A stretch of 64,000 bases of DNA from Juglans regia (Eukaryota; Streptophyta; Magnoliopsida; Fagales; Juglandaceae). A program made the translations under genes and the position numbers. Numbering within the stretch: the stretch's first letter is position 1; every line of letters starts with the position of its first letter. The notes under the pieces are model-generated. The model was not told where the DNA came from, searched no databases, and was given only the letters and a program-made list of their open reading frames with translations. Location of the stretch: positions 12,932,582 through 12,996,581 of the forward strand of contig NC_049914.1 in the NCBI RefSeq assembly GCF_001411555.2, read 5' to 3'. Shown piece after piece: positions 23,248-35,508 of this stretch.

Positions 23248-26200
23248 TATAATGCCATAATGATTTTCATCATTCAAGTAAAATATATGAGAAAGCTACA
23301 ATATATAAAGTACGAAAGGTTATGAAAATGCCTGAACAACATTTGTATGAGAATTGTGAGTAGATAAAATACATAGTAGAGTAGGGGTATGAGAAAGTAC
23401 TAAATAACAAGATCCCTTCTTACCACGTATGTAAAACACGCTTACTTCACAACCATTTACACATCTTGTGATATCATGGCAGACACTTACCTGAACAACA
23501 AAAGACCATTGAGCATGGTCATTGGTGGGTCGTATTTCCAGTATTCCGATAATGACCTCAAGTGTCCAAGTGTGCATGAGCTTAAGTTTTAGAGAACTTG
23601 AGTTCCTCTTTCTAAAAGGAAAGCTAGAGTGAACGAGAGAGATCAAGAGAGAGAGGGATGCTCTGAGTTTTTTTGTAAGAAGGTGAATGAAAAAGTGATC
23701 ACTGGCATGGAGAATAAAAAGGTAAAAAGAAAGCATCAAGGGTCCTCTATCATGTGTCGTGGGATTCGTCCATTGCTCGGTGAGTTCCCAATTGTCCAGT
23801 CGTATGCTGGATTAAAGGAGGTGAATGTAGTTGTAATGATGATCTCTATCACGTTCTAGAAGCTCGGCCAAGGAGAGGCAGGCTCCTCAAACAAGGTTGG
23901 TCTTTCAGTCTGCCATGGGTGAATGTCGTCCACTTGGTGATAAAGACTCTGCTCATGGTCGCAGTAGGTGGAAAGTCTGTGATTCTTCACGCTACGATGT
24001 CATTTTGCGGAGTGCGTGATGGTGTTTGATTGGGGGGTCACTTCTGAGCACTCCCACATTGTCTTTAAGCACTCCAAGTTTTTGGGCAGTTGTTTAAACT
24101 TATATCCTAGAGCGGAAAATGTGTCCAGTCATTAGTCTGATCCCTTAGTAAGGTGGGGAAACTGTTTCTGAACAGTTGTCTGCACTTGTACCACCATGTT
24201 TGTTGCTCGCCCATCACTCTATTTAATTAGTCATTTGCTCTCCTGTTGCGTATTCTTTGCACGTACTGCATTACTCTCTTCTATTCTTCCCTCACTCGCG
24301 TTAATGCTTGCCCCAACCGCCATATTACTTATGTTACCCACCCAACATGATTAGTTTTTCATTGCTCACCTAAGTCTTTACTCGCTCAATCTAGCAATTC
24401 TAAGCCCTTCCTCACTCAGGGTTTTACCTGTTTGCTTGCTTGGTAAGACTTTCCTTATGTCCAAGACTACAAAGGTTAATGTGGTTACGTTGCTACTATG
24501 TAAGGGGTTCTCACAAGAATTGTTGGGCCAAGCGCGTGTGGCAGAATGGGCAATAGGAAGAGGAGGCACGTGTGCCCCACCCTCTCCAAAAGACACGCGT
24601 GCATCGTTTCGGCACACTGCCGCTTCTATCTGAAACATTGGCAACCTAGAAATCTTCTCATACTGCTCGTGTGTCTCGAAGGTAACCAAAAAATTGCAAA
24701 TTAGTGTTTTTCAGCCTTGAAGGAAAAATGATAACAAGAGCAACTATACAACTGAAATAGCTCCATGGACAACATAGATAGATAGGGAAAGAGGACGAGG
24801 ACGAGGACGAGGAGGAGGGGCCCCCCATCCTTTCCGGTTGAAAAACTGGCAGAGAGGGGTGTTTCGGCACGAGGGTATTTGTTTCGGGAGAATACAAGAG
24901 GAGAGATGCTTTTGCACTTTCATATAGAGCTCAAAATTCCTCACTCAAAAGTATGTTAACTTAGTTGTTTATAATATTTTTACTTAATTAATATAAATAT
25001 TAATGCGCATCATGCAAGTGTACTGACTAATACTATACAATGTGAAAAATGTAGTAAAACGTAACAAAAATAAAGACACAATATGCTTGAATTACGCAAG
25101 CCATAAATCTAAATAAAACAATCAGCACTAACAAGAAATGTAATCTTTTGCACAAAATTTATTTATGAATTAATGATATTTACCCAAAAAATAACCAACT
25201 GCCAATCTCAATTTGATCTAGTAAAAGAATGAGTCCTACAAGTTTATAGAGCATAAGCATCTTGATCTCAATTTCAGTGTTTATGACCTGAACATATGGA
25301 TGGTTTCACCAATACTACTTTGGAGGCATCAAGATGGTTAAGACGACAGGTTCTAAGAAGATACTCTGGCAGCTCCTTTGGGTATTTGCCTATGCATGAT
25401 AGATTGACATTTAGCATTAGAATTAACAAATATGATTGTCAAGAAAAGTGATATTAAAGAAGCATAATCAATAAGAGTAATGTTAAACAAGAATAATTGA
25501 TAAAGAGCAAACTTTGATCATATTAAATTCTTTCACTGTTGTTGAGGTTATCCATGTAGAAAAGAGAATTGAGTTTCTTCACAGTTCACACTGATTCATG
25601 ACACAAAAATGTAATTCTACATGATTCAGTTTTAGTGGCATATGTACTTCTAGTTCACAAGATCTAAACCTTAGACATAATCAGCTTTTAGTATCTACAA
25701 ATTAAAACGGCCAAATAGCAATTTGGTTCCTTCAAGTTTATGCGTACTTAAGATTACTCCCCTGATCTTACAATTTGAACAAATTCAATACTGTAATTTC
25801 CTACTATATTTAATGTAATCCCTCCCATCCATCGCTACATGTCACTGAGGCTTGATGTGACCAAAAATAGCCACCCAATAGGGCAACATATTGCTGATCA
25901 AGAAGTTCGAAGAAAAAAAAAAAAGAATTAAAACTTAAAAAATTAAAACTTAAAATTTTATAAAAAAAAAAGCATAAAAAGGACATAGATAGGAAGAGTC
26001 AACAACAATACCAAGCTAAAGTCATGTGAAATATGTTAAAAGAGCACAAGAGAAAGACCTAATTGGAAATATCGGTGAGTTGAATATGAGCTCCGAACCG
26101 GTTTGTATCGATTTTGAACTGGTATGTCTCGACTCGAACACATATGTATCAGCCCGAACCGACATGTATTAGATCAGATGCAATATGAACCGGCCAATAT

Positions 26201-26486
26201 CGAATTCGAACTAGTACAAACCGAGGCCTTATACCAGATTCGGCATGAAACCTGAATTTAATTTATCTTAAACGAGAATAGTTGGTATGTGGGTTACCTT
26301 AATCTCGTTACCGAACGACCTTTATTTGAGATAGGAACATACTTCATCCGAACTAAGGACAACCTTATTCTAAGGCCGAACACCTCAGCACCACTACCAA
26401 ACACTCCCTCAGCTTTGACGTTGTTGGCGACATCAAACCCTACTTGTGGCCTCCAACGATGGGAAAGTCACCAGAGGGTATACAAG
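23248..26486. other. Intergenic sequence without a recognised gene
   Basis: No gene or complete mobile element identified. Notable small items are a GAGGAC-type purine repeat at about 24788-24820, an A-rich low-complexity tract at 25909-25975, and a patch at 26090-26230 with repeated 'gaaccgg/cgaac' words. Open frames at 24378-24897 overlap on both strands and carry no domain. Confidence 0.35.
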
Positions 26487-27533
26487 TAGGGCTGCAACCC
26501 GGTCCATGTTTGGGCCCTATCCGACCCGACCCAAAAACGAGTCAAACCGCTATGGGCCGACCTGACTCGACATTGGAAGCAGGAAATGGAAGCCCAAATT
26601 GTATACAAACAGATCAAAAAAACCTTACAAATCCCTATACAATCCCTTTCCTGAATTTTCAAATTTAACCATCACCCACTATTACAGACAACTTCAAAGT
26701 ATCCTCACCCCATCACTTCAAATTTTCTAGGGAAAATAAAGGAAAATCGAAGGTGGGAAAGCAAGCTAAAATTCCCAAAACAAACAACGTGCAAGATCTG
26801 CACATTCATACCAAAAAACCAAACCCATTAGCACCATAAATCAAAGAACTTACAAAGCAGTCATCGTCAATTGTAAAAATATACTTCTTCTTAGACACCA
26901 TGTAGCCAAAGCAGCGGCAAGTAGAGTCCTTGAAGGAAATGCAGGAGGCTTTGGGACCCAGAATCTTGTTGATGTCGTTGCGGTTATAGAGCTCGTAATC
27001 GAAGCCATCAGGGACGTTGATGGTATTTGAAGGATCACCATCTTGGACGATGATGGGTTGGTAAGGCTCAAAGCTCATCTTTCAGCAACGGTAGCCATGG
27101 TAGAGAAATAGAGAGCGTGATGGTGTGAGTTTGAAGGTTGAGATAAGAGTGTTTGTGAGGGAATATAAGTTAAGGAGTACGTGGTGGCACGTGTGAGGCC
27201 AGTGATATCGGCATGAATGGAGGGTTAAGGGGAGACGTGTCTGGATTTGGAAGGTTTTGAGACTTTTTCAAAGGATGCCGGTGTCTGAACTAAGCTGGGT
27301 TGTGATTTTACGGTGATGGAAGCCGCAAAGGCTGCAGAGGCTGTAGATGGCAACGTCGTTCTTGATGGAGGCTAGGGTTTCTAAGCTTTTATTTGAAGAG
27401 AGTGAACTTCAAGTTTCAACCCACCCCTTTTTTTTTCCTTTATAGCAGTTTTAGCGGGTTCAACCCGCAAGTTACTTCAACTCGCTATTTTGGTCTGGTC
27501 GGGTCGGGTCCTAATGTTTTCTGCATAGCCCTA
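26487..27533. mobile_element. hAT-type element carrying a host gene fragment (Pack-hAT), 1047 bp
   Basis: Left end TAGGGCTGCAACCCGG and right end TGCATAGCCCTA form an inverted repeat. The flanks TATACAAG (26479-26486) and TATAGAAG (27534-27541) are an 8 bp duplication with one mismatch. Subterminal regions carry CCCGACCC / GGGTCGGGTC words like those in the element at 43698-44600. The interior holds a minus-strand piece of a UDP-arabinopyranose mutase (RGP) gene. No transposase is present, so mobility would depend on a hAT such as those at 11.9 or 45.5 kb. Confidence 0.8.
26854..27098 (-). pseudogene. Captured exon-1 fragment of a reversibly glycosylated polypeptide / UDP-arabinopyranose mutase gene
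   Basis: An ATG at 27098 (MATVAER then stop) lies 20 bp upstream of a second in-frame segment that reads [56 protein letters not shown] and [16 protein letters not shown]. This is the highly conserved N-terminal region of plant RGP/UAM proteins, including the DDD-type motif. The normal protein has about 30 more residues between the start and FEPY, so an internal deletion has removed part of the exon and shifted the frame. After DDDCF the minus strand continues GTAAGT, an intact splice donor, so genomic DNA, not cDNA, was captured. TTATATTC at 27162-27168 is a plausible captured TATA box about 65 bp upstream of the ATG. The intact enzyme interconverts UDP-Arap and UDP-Araf at the Golgi; this fragment cannot. 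Confidence 0.85.
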
Positions 27534-28658
27534 TATAGAAGATAACAATGAGCTCAAATCTAGCAGCCAATATTGGATAGGACGCTAGAAAACACTAGAA
27601 ACAACACAAAATCGACTGTTATGCAGGAAAAGTCCGTTTTGTCGACATCCAACAGCACCGCCACACCACAAACCACCATTGAACTGGCTGACAACCACAA
27701 TTGACCACTACCAGCTGACAACCAATGACATTAATGCCATCCAATAGTGACTTAGTTTCCTTTTATCCCACCACTTGATGTACCAATTGTGAGCAAGGAT
27801 TTCATTTTTCTTAGTATAGTTCCATTTCAGGATCCAGAAAACTTTGTATTTCTTACATAAGTGAAGGGAAGTAAGGAACTTTTGTCTATGCTGATCAATC
27901 TTGTAAACAATGGCAAAATATTTAATAGCACCATTGTGTGTGTGTTTGTGTTTGTGAGGGAAAATTTTCAAAATTGGGCTAAATTGTGTCCACCATCTCA
28001 GAAACCACAAAAGGAATTGAGAATTGAACCTTTTTTTTTATTCAAAGTTAATAAACCACGAATGAGACATCTCAGTATTCTGGAATAACATAAATTTGAA
28101 CCAGGCTTCAATGTGGTCATAATAGTAGTAGGAAATATCTGAACCAGGGATCTTCTTGACAACATAGGGATGGGTTCCCCATTTTAATATGTAAAGACTG
28201 TGGTAGATCAAGTTGGTTTTATTAGTTTTATAAAAAAATGGGTTTAATCATGATGGATTGAGTTTGGGTGGGAATGGAAGAGTAGTATTGGAGGTTCTTC
28301 TGAGTATTTTTAAGAACCCAATAAAAATCAGATAGAAAATATCCAAATGCGATTTTGGATGGATCATTATATATTTAACAATTAGGTTCTATATAAAACA
28401 AGTTTTGACAATAATATTGCTTTTAGACATAATCAGTCCTTGAAGCAAGATTTTTATTAGGATAGTGGATCATGTGGGTCAGCCAAAGCAGAGGAAAACT
28501 GGTCTTAGCATTGGATTTACTACTAAAGGTAGAAAATCGATTAGAAATATCAAGTGGAGAGTAGGCTCATGTTTCACATGTTGCCCGGTAGGGATACGAA
28601 CATGTGAAACATGCTTATCTTTTCTACTTGTAATGATTTTACAGAAATTCACGAGTAA
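27534..28658. other. Intergenic sequence without a recognised gene
   Basis: AT-rich. Open frames at 27708-28088 and 28465-28710 on both strands show no domain. Near 28565 an ACATGTTG and CATGTGAAACATG repetition forms a small palindrome. Confidence 0.35.
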
Positions 28659-28732
28659 GAAAATCAAGGATAGCATTTTAGAAACTTTTAATATAGAAAA
28701 TCAAGGATAGCATTTTAGAAACTTTTAATATA
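28659..28732. repeat. Tandem duplication of a 37 bp unit
   Basis: GAAAATCAAGGATAGCATTT followed by TAGAAACTTTTAATATA occurs twice in immediate succession with no difference I can see. Confidence 0.9.
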
Positions 28733-29038
28733 TTCAATATCAAAACAAAAAATGCTTATAATAGCTTGCTATCGGGCAAAAATATGTCTTGAAACGATAT
28801 TCTCAACATTTTTTTCTAATACATATATTAGCACTTTTGCAATCAATACATAGTAGAAATCAAATGGGATGAAATCAAATAGAATCGATAACAGTCTAGA
28901 AACTACCTATAAAAAAAATAAAATAAAATAACAATCTAGAAACTAGAAGGCCCTCTTCGATACCATGTTGTAAAAGTCAGAACACAAACAAGATGGAAAA
29001 ATCGGTTATTCGAACTTGTGTGTACTACTTACCGTTCC

Positions 29039-29140
29039 ACTATATATTATACTAAGCATACAACGATTATGCCCTCTAACATAAACAACACTATATATTA
29101 TACTAAGCATACAACGATTATGCCCTCTAACATAAACAAC
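29039..29140. repeat. Perfect tandem duplication of a 51 bp unit
   Basis: The unit begins ACTATATATTATACTAAGCA and ends CTCTAACATAAACAAC. Copies at 29039-29089 and 29090-29140 are identical, which implies a recent duplication. Confidence 0.95.
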
Positions 29141-29886
29141 ATGTCAACTCGAGATTAACTTGACTAAACTCGTTCAATTCGATTTATTTATTGAGCACAA
29201 AATCATAAATAATTATCAAATGATTGGACTCGTATAATGGTCATTTCAACTTGTATAATTATGTATAAACTCAAATAATTTCATATATTAGTATTATTTT
29301 TAAATTTGTAATGAGAATATATTAAGCATTTAAAAGGATAAGAATAAGAAATAGGAATACCATGTGTTGATTAAATTCTTATGAATATAATTGATAGGAG
29401 ATGCTACAATGAACCCCTACACCACATACTTTCACTTAACTAACATGTTATTTATCATTTTTGCTCTTCTATTTAAACACACATTTAAACATTAAGATGA
29501 TAAATCACATGTTGGTTAGGTATAGATATTTGACGTAAGGCTTCCATATAGAATTTCTCAATTAATACTATATGTATATAAAAAGTCTTTTAAAATGTTT
29601 AAAAATTGATTTTTTTTTTCTTTTTGTAAAAATTTGTAAATAAAGTCATACGATATACTAAAAGTAATCTATTTTGTTAAAATTAAGTAACTCATGAACA
29701 AACTCAAACTTGCTTGAAAGATGACGAGCTACTCATGAATATAAAATAAATTCAATGAAAACATGGAGCTCAACTCCAATTCGAATTAAAAGTAAATGAA
29801 CAAATCTTGACAACTTACTGTTCACTCAAACTCGAATCGTTTACATCCTTACACATAACAACACATTCACTGTAGTGCACAAGGTA
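29141..29886. other. Downstream flank of the ankyrin/PGG gene, AT-rich
   Basis: No gene seen. Repeated 'caactcg / aactcgaat' words at 29150-29180 and 29700-29850 and an end GTTTACATCCTTA suggest a diverged hAT-type MITE, but its left end could not be found. Confidence 0.3.
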
Positions 29887-30498
29887 TTAGTTAAAAGTAA
29901 GCTTTATTTTCCTACCGAAGATGCCCGGTCCGTAAGTTGAAATGGACATTTCAACAAGAAGACGAAATTGCATCATTACAAAGAGGGTGACTGGAACACC
30001 AGCCAAACAAATGATAGGATTAACAATCCATGATTGCTGGCGTAGCATGATTAAAAGTGCAGCAGAAAAGGTAATCATCATGGTTGCAATAGAAAAGAAG
30101 AGTGTGGAAAGGCCTATTATCATTTTTGTAGGTAAAGACGTGAGGAAATCGTCTTCTGCATACCTGGATGTGAGAATTCCCAAAAACATTAAGACTGAAG
30201 TTGAAGAGGAAAAGAGGGACAAGGCATCGGAAATTATAAAGACCATGAGAGAGCCTTTCGGTAAAAATATTGGCAAGCCAGTATCTTGCTTGTTTCCACC
30301 TGGAATATTAAAGGATGCAGCAAACATCATGGTAACAATGAGAGCACCGACAACTGTACAAGATCTTGCTGTGTCCTTTATCCATTGCTCTCCCGATTTC
30401 AGCATAGCCTCGTGGGTTTTTGTAAACAATTCTCGGGGAGTTAAACCATCTTCGTTTGTTGCTTCTCTAACCTTGGGATGGACAATAGCCTCCACCTC
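29887..30498 (-). CDS. Exon 8: PGG domain, terminal exon
   Basis: Acceptor AAAAAATTCAG, then GAG GTG GAG GCT: EVEAIVHPKVREATNEDGLT, PRELFTKTHEAMLKSGEQWI, KDTARSCTVVGALIVTMMFA and ASFNIPGGNK. The PGG signature (AASFNIPGG) and the preceding DTARSCTVVGALIVTMMFAA are diagnostic of the plant PGG domain (PF13962). Four hydrophobic segments follow (around residues 45-65, 80-105, 125-150 and 160-180), consistent with a membrane-anchored C terminus. Stop TAA at 29889. No lesion seen in this exon. Confidence 0.9.
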   Translation of the reverse strand, partial: EVEAIVHPKVREATNEDGLTPRELFTKTHEAMLKSGEQWIKDTARSCTVVGALIVTMMFAASFNIPGGNKQDTGLPIFLPKGSLMVFIISDALSLFSSSTSVLMFLGILTSRYAEDDFLTSLPTKMIIGLSTLFFSIATMMITFSAALLIMLRQQSWIVNPIICLAGVPVTLFVMMQFRLLVEMSISTYGPGIFGRKIKLTFN

Positions 30499-32713
30499 CT
30501 GAATTTTTTAAACAAAATCTTCGAATAAGAGGTTACCAAATATTAATAACCAGAAGAATTAACTGTTAACTCTAAAATTTAAATTTAGCATCAATTGTTT
30601 TAGATTATTCTTATTCAGTACTCTAATTCACAAAACAACAACACCATCGATTGAATAATAAAGTGTTGGATCTATACTTCAATCATGTACATTACAAGAG
30701 AAAATAAAAGGGATTCTGGAGATCCTCATCAAGCCTACTTTGCATTATAGTTGCAATACCCAGTTTGCATATAGGAAGATTTTTTTTTTTTTATAAGTAG
30801 ATTGCATATAGCCTATAGGAAGATTGTGAACAATTTCCACATTACTTGGGAGAGCTAACATTCTTTATGACAAATTCCACATTAGAAGGGGCTCTAAATA
30901 TAACATTGGCTAGTCCTATTGGAATATATATAAGTCAAGATTTGGCATAAACCTTCCTTGTGTCATTACAAATGGTATAAAGTCAATCCAATTAGGCCTC
31001 ATGATAGAATCAACTGACGAGGATGTCGAGAATTTAAAGGAAAAGATTGTAATACCCTAGATTGTATATAAATAATAATTCTAAGAGGTAGTAATTATAT
31101 TGACTAATTCTTTCTGTGTAGGGGCCAAGATATGGCTTGGGCCTTCCGAGTCATTATAATAGTGTGAAGTTGACTCCAGTACGTACCATTCATCTGCACT
31201 ATGCCCCAAATGGACCAATTAAATGTTGTACCAAATATTCCATATTCCAAGCATGTATACTGAAAAAGGAAATGCAGGAGTTCATCTGGGACAAAACATT
31301 CTATACACAAATCCTTGAGATCCTCATCAAGGCCTAGCAAGTTTACAGGCTCTGATATGTGATATATTTTGCCTGCTCTATGCTCCAAATGAATACATCA
31401 CAGTTACAATTAGAGCAAGTTGAGTTAGCATCTCACTCATGTAGGATTTAATACCATTGTATCGCCTTCATAATCTACTTACCTAATCTGTACATAATAC
31501 ATATTTTCACAATCTGAGGTAATATATAAAGTCAATGGTTAAATCCTTACATTTTTTTGTCCAAATAAAACAAATATAAATCTTACTCTCTTAAGCCTAA
31601 CCCAAACAACCCACACAAACATATACAATAAGAATGAACTCCTAGAAATAAAGCCATGAACTAAACCACATGAACTCCTACAAGTAAGTCTGTGTTTCCC
31701 GCAACCCAAACAACCATAAATCATTCCTCAATTAATTTTTAATGGAAATCCTTATAAGTCTCTCAGCAGAAATTACTTGTTTCTCGAGACCCCGCTATAA
31801 GTTCTATCCATATATGTTCTGATCGCCAATTCATACTAGATCTAGTTGCATTTTATTGAAATCGAGAGAATAACCCAAATGAATTTGACTTTTTTTGTGT
31901 GTTTCCCAAGTAACTCTCATCAACTAGCACTATTCCGATGTGAACTTTTAGGAGTAATTTATCAAATTGTTTAGATCTAGAATAATAAGATCCACCTCAT
32001 TCATCCTTTCAATCTAACAATTGATAAGAAAGGCTGCATTCTGTATTTTATTGATACTTTATGCAATTCTTTTTGATGAGTGATACTTTCGGAAACTTTT
32101 TGAAAAAAAATACTTCAAATTAATTGCACATATTTATATGTTATTTGAAACAAAAAGTTCATATTACACAGATATACATATATGAGTGAAGTGCTGCTTC
32201 AGTTAAACTAGTTGTATGTCTATCTGAGTGATTTCATATTATATAAAATAGAAAAGTGTGCCAATGTGAAAGCCAAATCTGAGAAAGAAATGGAAAAAAA
32301 CACCATTATATATATTGACGTATTAAGATTATATGAGATATATAAACACGTACAAAATGAACCATATAATGTAATGTGGCGCTAGGACACTATAATGCAA
32401 GGTAGGCTGATGAAGATCTCAAGAATTCTAGTATGGGAAATTCTACATGTCAGAAACCATACAAGTTCTTCAAATCTTAGTTATTTTCTTTCTCAGTTTG
32501 CAGCACCATCGCATAGAAAAGGGAAATCAGAGTATTGGGAAAGAAATTATAATTCTCATTTGAACAACAGAGTTGCATCAGATATAAAAAAGAAGAGACA
32601 CAAAGCATAATCATGCAAATATGGAAAGAAAAAGTGTTTTAATCTATCAAGAATGCAAATATATGTCAGCTCAGGAAACTTTGTGTTGACATAATTTACT
32701 CAAAATATAAAAA
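30499..32713. other. Intron 7 sequence of the ankyrin/PGG gene, distal part
   Basis: Between the exon 8 acceptor and the MULE-like element. AT-rich. A minus-strand open frame at 31104-31388 has no recognisable domain and is not called. Confidence 0.4.
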
Positions 32714-33376
32714 GGTAGATTTGGTCACACACCCATTGTGCTATACCAGACTTTGGATTAGCTCCCTATGTTTTTCTTTTTGAGAAAGAACACCCTGTGG
32801 TTTCAGTTATTTCTAAATAGGTCCCTCCGTCAAATTTTCCATCTATTGACATTAATGGGAAAAACATGACCCAATCATAAACTGCCACATCCATAATATC
32901 TTAAAAAAGATATAAAACTAATTTTTATAATAAAAACAGCTTTTATTTTTAAAAATTGAAAACCGGTGGTGGACACCTCCACAGGCCGGGGCGCCACCAC
33001 ATCATGGCTGCCCATGTGGTGGCCAGAAACTGCCACCACAAAGGTCGGCCAGTTCTGGCTGGACACTGCCAGTGGCTGTCCTTCAGTTTTTTCTTAATAT
33101 TTTAATTTTAAGGTTTCTAATAATAAAAGCAGTTTTTTATTATAAAAACTAATTTTTTAAAAAGACAAATTTTATTTTTTTTAAAAGATTATGGTGGACA
33201 CGTCGCAATTTGTGATTGGGTCATGTGTTTTTCATTAATGTTGATGTACAGTAAAGTTGACGGATGGACATATTTCTAAATAATTGAAACCACAAGGTGT
33301 TATTTTTCAAAAAAAAAAGCACAGGGAGCTAATCCAAAGTCCGATATAGCACAAGGGGTGTATAACCAAATTTACC
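32714..33376. mobile_element. Long-TIR foldback element (MULE-like), 663 bp
   Basis: The first ~170 bp and the last ~170 bp are inverted copies: GGTAGATTTGGTCACACACC, TTGTGCTATA, GACTTTGGATTAGCTCCCT and CCTGTGGTTTCA occur at the left and, as reverse complement, at the right. The loop holds a GC-rich segment (32960-33080) with CCACCACA/TGTGGTGG hairpins. Long TIRs and this terminal text are typical of Mutator-like MITEs. A clean 9 bp duplication was not identified. It lies in intron 7. Confidence 0.7.
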
Positions 33377-33415
33377 TAAACAGAATTAAAGTAGGTTCAG
33401 AAAACCGAGTTTAAC

Positions 33416-33593
33416 GTTTGGGTAGTGAGAAGTGTTGAGAATATTTGTAAATAGTAATGAAAAAGTAATAATAAAATATTGAATAGTAGTAAAAAGTATG
33501 TGAAAAGTAATAAATAGTAGAAAAGTAGGTAAAAAGTAATAATAAAATAAAGAATAGTAGTGAGAGTACTTGAGGTACTCTCACTTGCCAAAC
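33416..33593. mobile_element. Small MITE, 178 bp
   Basis: Ends GTTTGGGTAGTGAGA and TCTCACTTGCCAAAC form an inverted repeat. The interior is made of AGTAATAATAAAAT-type repeats. Related by its ends to the TTTGGATAGTGAGATGAG family seen at 36.25, 44.83 and 62.9 kb. Located in intron 7. Confidence 0.6.
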
Positions 33594-34160
33594 ATAATCT
33601 TTTTTTTTTTCCTTGAGACCAGAAAACCCTTGTTAATTATGTTAAGGTCTTTTATTTAATAGGAGAACCCTAATTTAATTTACACCTTTGAATAGATGGC
33701 CAAGAATTTCTAGTTAAGTAAAGCATTCCCCGTTTTCTTCTCTCTCCTTTACGAAGAAAGGACAAGAGAGGGCAATCTTATAGTAATTTTGGAAGAAAAA
33801 ACCTATTCATAAGCCGGTGTATATAACACAACTAGTAAAGTCCACATGACATACTTTGATTTGGAAGAGAAATTTTAAAATTTGAATCTTACAATCTAAA
33901 GTCCGTTTTGAGAATAAAATAACTCACTTTAGAAACATACGAGTCCAAAGTGTTGTTTTCCTAACCACAGATTGATAAATATCACTTTTTTGAAAAAATA
34001 AGTTGCCAACACCTCAAATGGCCTAAATGTAACCTGCACATCCTCATTTTCTCTACCTACTTTTACCCTTTTTCTTTCTCTATTATTAAAGCTCTGGAAA
34101 TGTTATCTCACACCTATATAAGTAAAAGTATGTTAGAGAGAGAGAAAGTGAGAGAGGAAC

Positions 34161-34584
34161 TTAAACCATTGTAGTTCTTTTTGCATTTGCAAAGCTGCAC
34201 CTGGGATGCGATTAAGCATGGTAGACTCTGCTGACATGCCAGCCATATGTAACATGCCATTACTGTTGACATCTACAGAACATGTCAAGGCATTCTTCAA
34301 ATGATGTGCTAATAGGCTAAAGATTTTGGCTTGACGATGTAGCACCGCAAGGGAAAATATATTTCTATTTCTCTGATCTCTGGTCCATACAAGATCCGGA
34401 TTCTTCTCCAGCATCTCAAAAACAAACTCAATAATCCCACTCTTGATAGCAAGGATGATGGCATCACAAACATAGCTATCCATCCTTTGTTGTTCATTTG
34501 AATTTGATATCTCTTCACACATTTGACAAAGAAGTTTATGGGATTGGACATGGATCAACTTCGTTTCATATAACTGTTCGATTC
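34161..34584 (-). CDS. Exon 7: central/ankyrin region before the PGG exon
   Basis: Reads IEQLYETKLIHVQSHKLLCQ, MCEEISNSNEQQRMDSYVCD, AIILAIKSGIIEFVFEMLEK, DLVWTRDQRNRNIFSLAVLH, SVDVNSNGMLHMAGMSAES and PGAALQMQKELQWFK. This is the conserved stretch of ITN1-like proteins between the N-terminal repeats and the PGG domain, ending at the usual LQWFK boundary. The next bases are AAG|TTCC rather than AAG|GT, so the expected phase-0 donor is not canonical. The nearest GT shifts the frame by one base. Confidence 0.75.
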
Positions 34585-34676
34585 CTTCATAAAAAATTTT
34601 AAATGATGCCAATTTTTAACAGCATGAATGATAAGTAACAGAGAAAACAAAAAGGAAAATAAAAAAGTTAAAAAAC

Positions 34677-34723
34677 CAAGAAGTTGAGGACATTTGAAGG
34701 TAGATGGCGCAATAGAGTTGGCA
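34677..34723 (-). CDS. Exon 6: short linker exon
   Basis: Acceptor TTACTTTGCAG, then TG CCA ACT CTA TTG CGC: PTLLRHLPSNVLNFL, a segment that precedes the 'IxxxYExKxxH' region in ankyrin-PGG proteins. Ends TTG before GTTTTT. The phase to exon 7 fits only if one more G belonged to the exon, so the donor may be altered. The upstream partner exon could not be identified with certainty. Confidence 0.5.
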
Positions 34724-35508
34724 CTGCAAAGTAAAAACAAAATTTTAATTTCTTACTTGAAACACGTTAGAAAATTATTACCTGAAGGAAACTAATAAAA
34801 TATTTATAGTACACCATTCGAACTTATGCATATTCCACTGAAAAAGAAAAGAAGTTGTGCATATTCCCATTAAAATCTCCTTCTTTGGTAAGTCAAAGGA
34901 AATTTTATAGAATATGCTAAACCTAGAACACGGGCATCAATATTATAGTCTTATTCTCTTAAATGTTTTGAATGTTTTGAAGAGTACCAACATTTTAATG
35001 TAGTTCTCATCGAAATGTTTTGAAACTTGACCTTATTTTGTTAGTGTCATTAATCTTCAAGCATGACCATGGTGTACTTCCTCCCACTCCACCTCTAGTT
35101 AGATGGGTTTTGAATGCATTTTGGCGATAGATTATGGTCTTGAAGCCATCCCCTACCCATCTTGCTTGAAGATTATAATATTTTATCCTTTTAGTTAACA
35201 TTCTTTACTGCATGGTATGCCATTAGAAATGCAATGACACTACAAGAAAACTAATTAATTGTGGCCAATTATTTTTTTACCAAAATTACTATTTCCTGCT
35301 AAAATGAATCTATTTTCATCATAAATAATCATTCTTGTCGTAAATAATCTGTTATATATACTTGTTTTTCTTGTAGTGAGAGCAAAGGAGGCTAGCAATC
35401 CCTTTAAATATTTGTTATTTGTAATTATTTTAAATTTGGAGTCATTGTTACCACTTGTGTGGACTGTGGAGAGCACTAACCTCCACTTGGTTAGGAGGCG
35501 CTAACAAT

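Noticed and set aside
29942..30502. 186-codon open frame on the plus strand
   Set aside because: It is the exact antisense of the PGG exon, whose protein is clearly conserved; the plus-strand reading shows no domain.
31104..31388. 94-codon minus-strand frame in intron 7
   Set aside because: Faintly like a zf-RVT region of a LINE, but without the Cys/His pattern; not enough to call.
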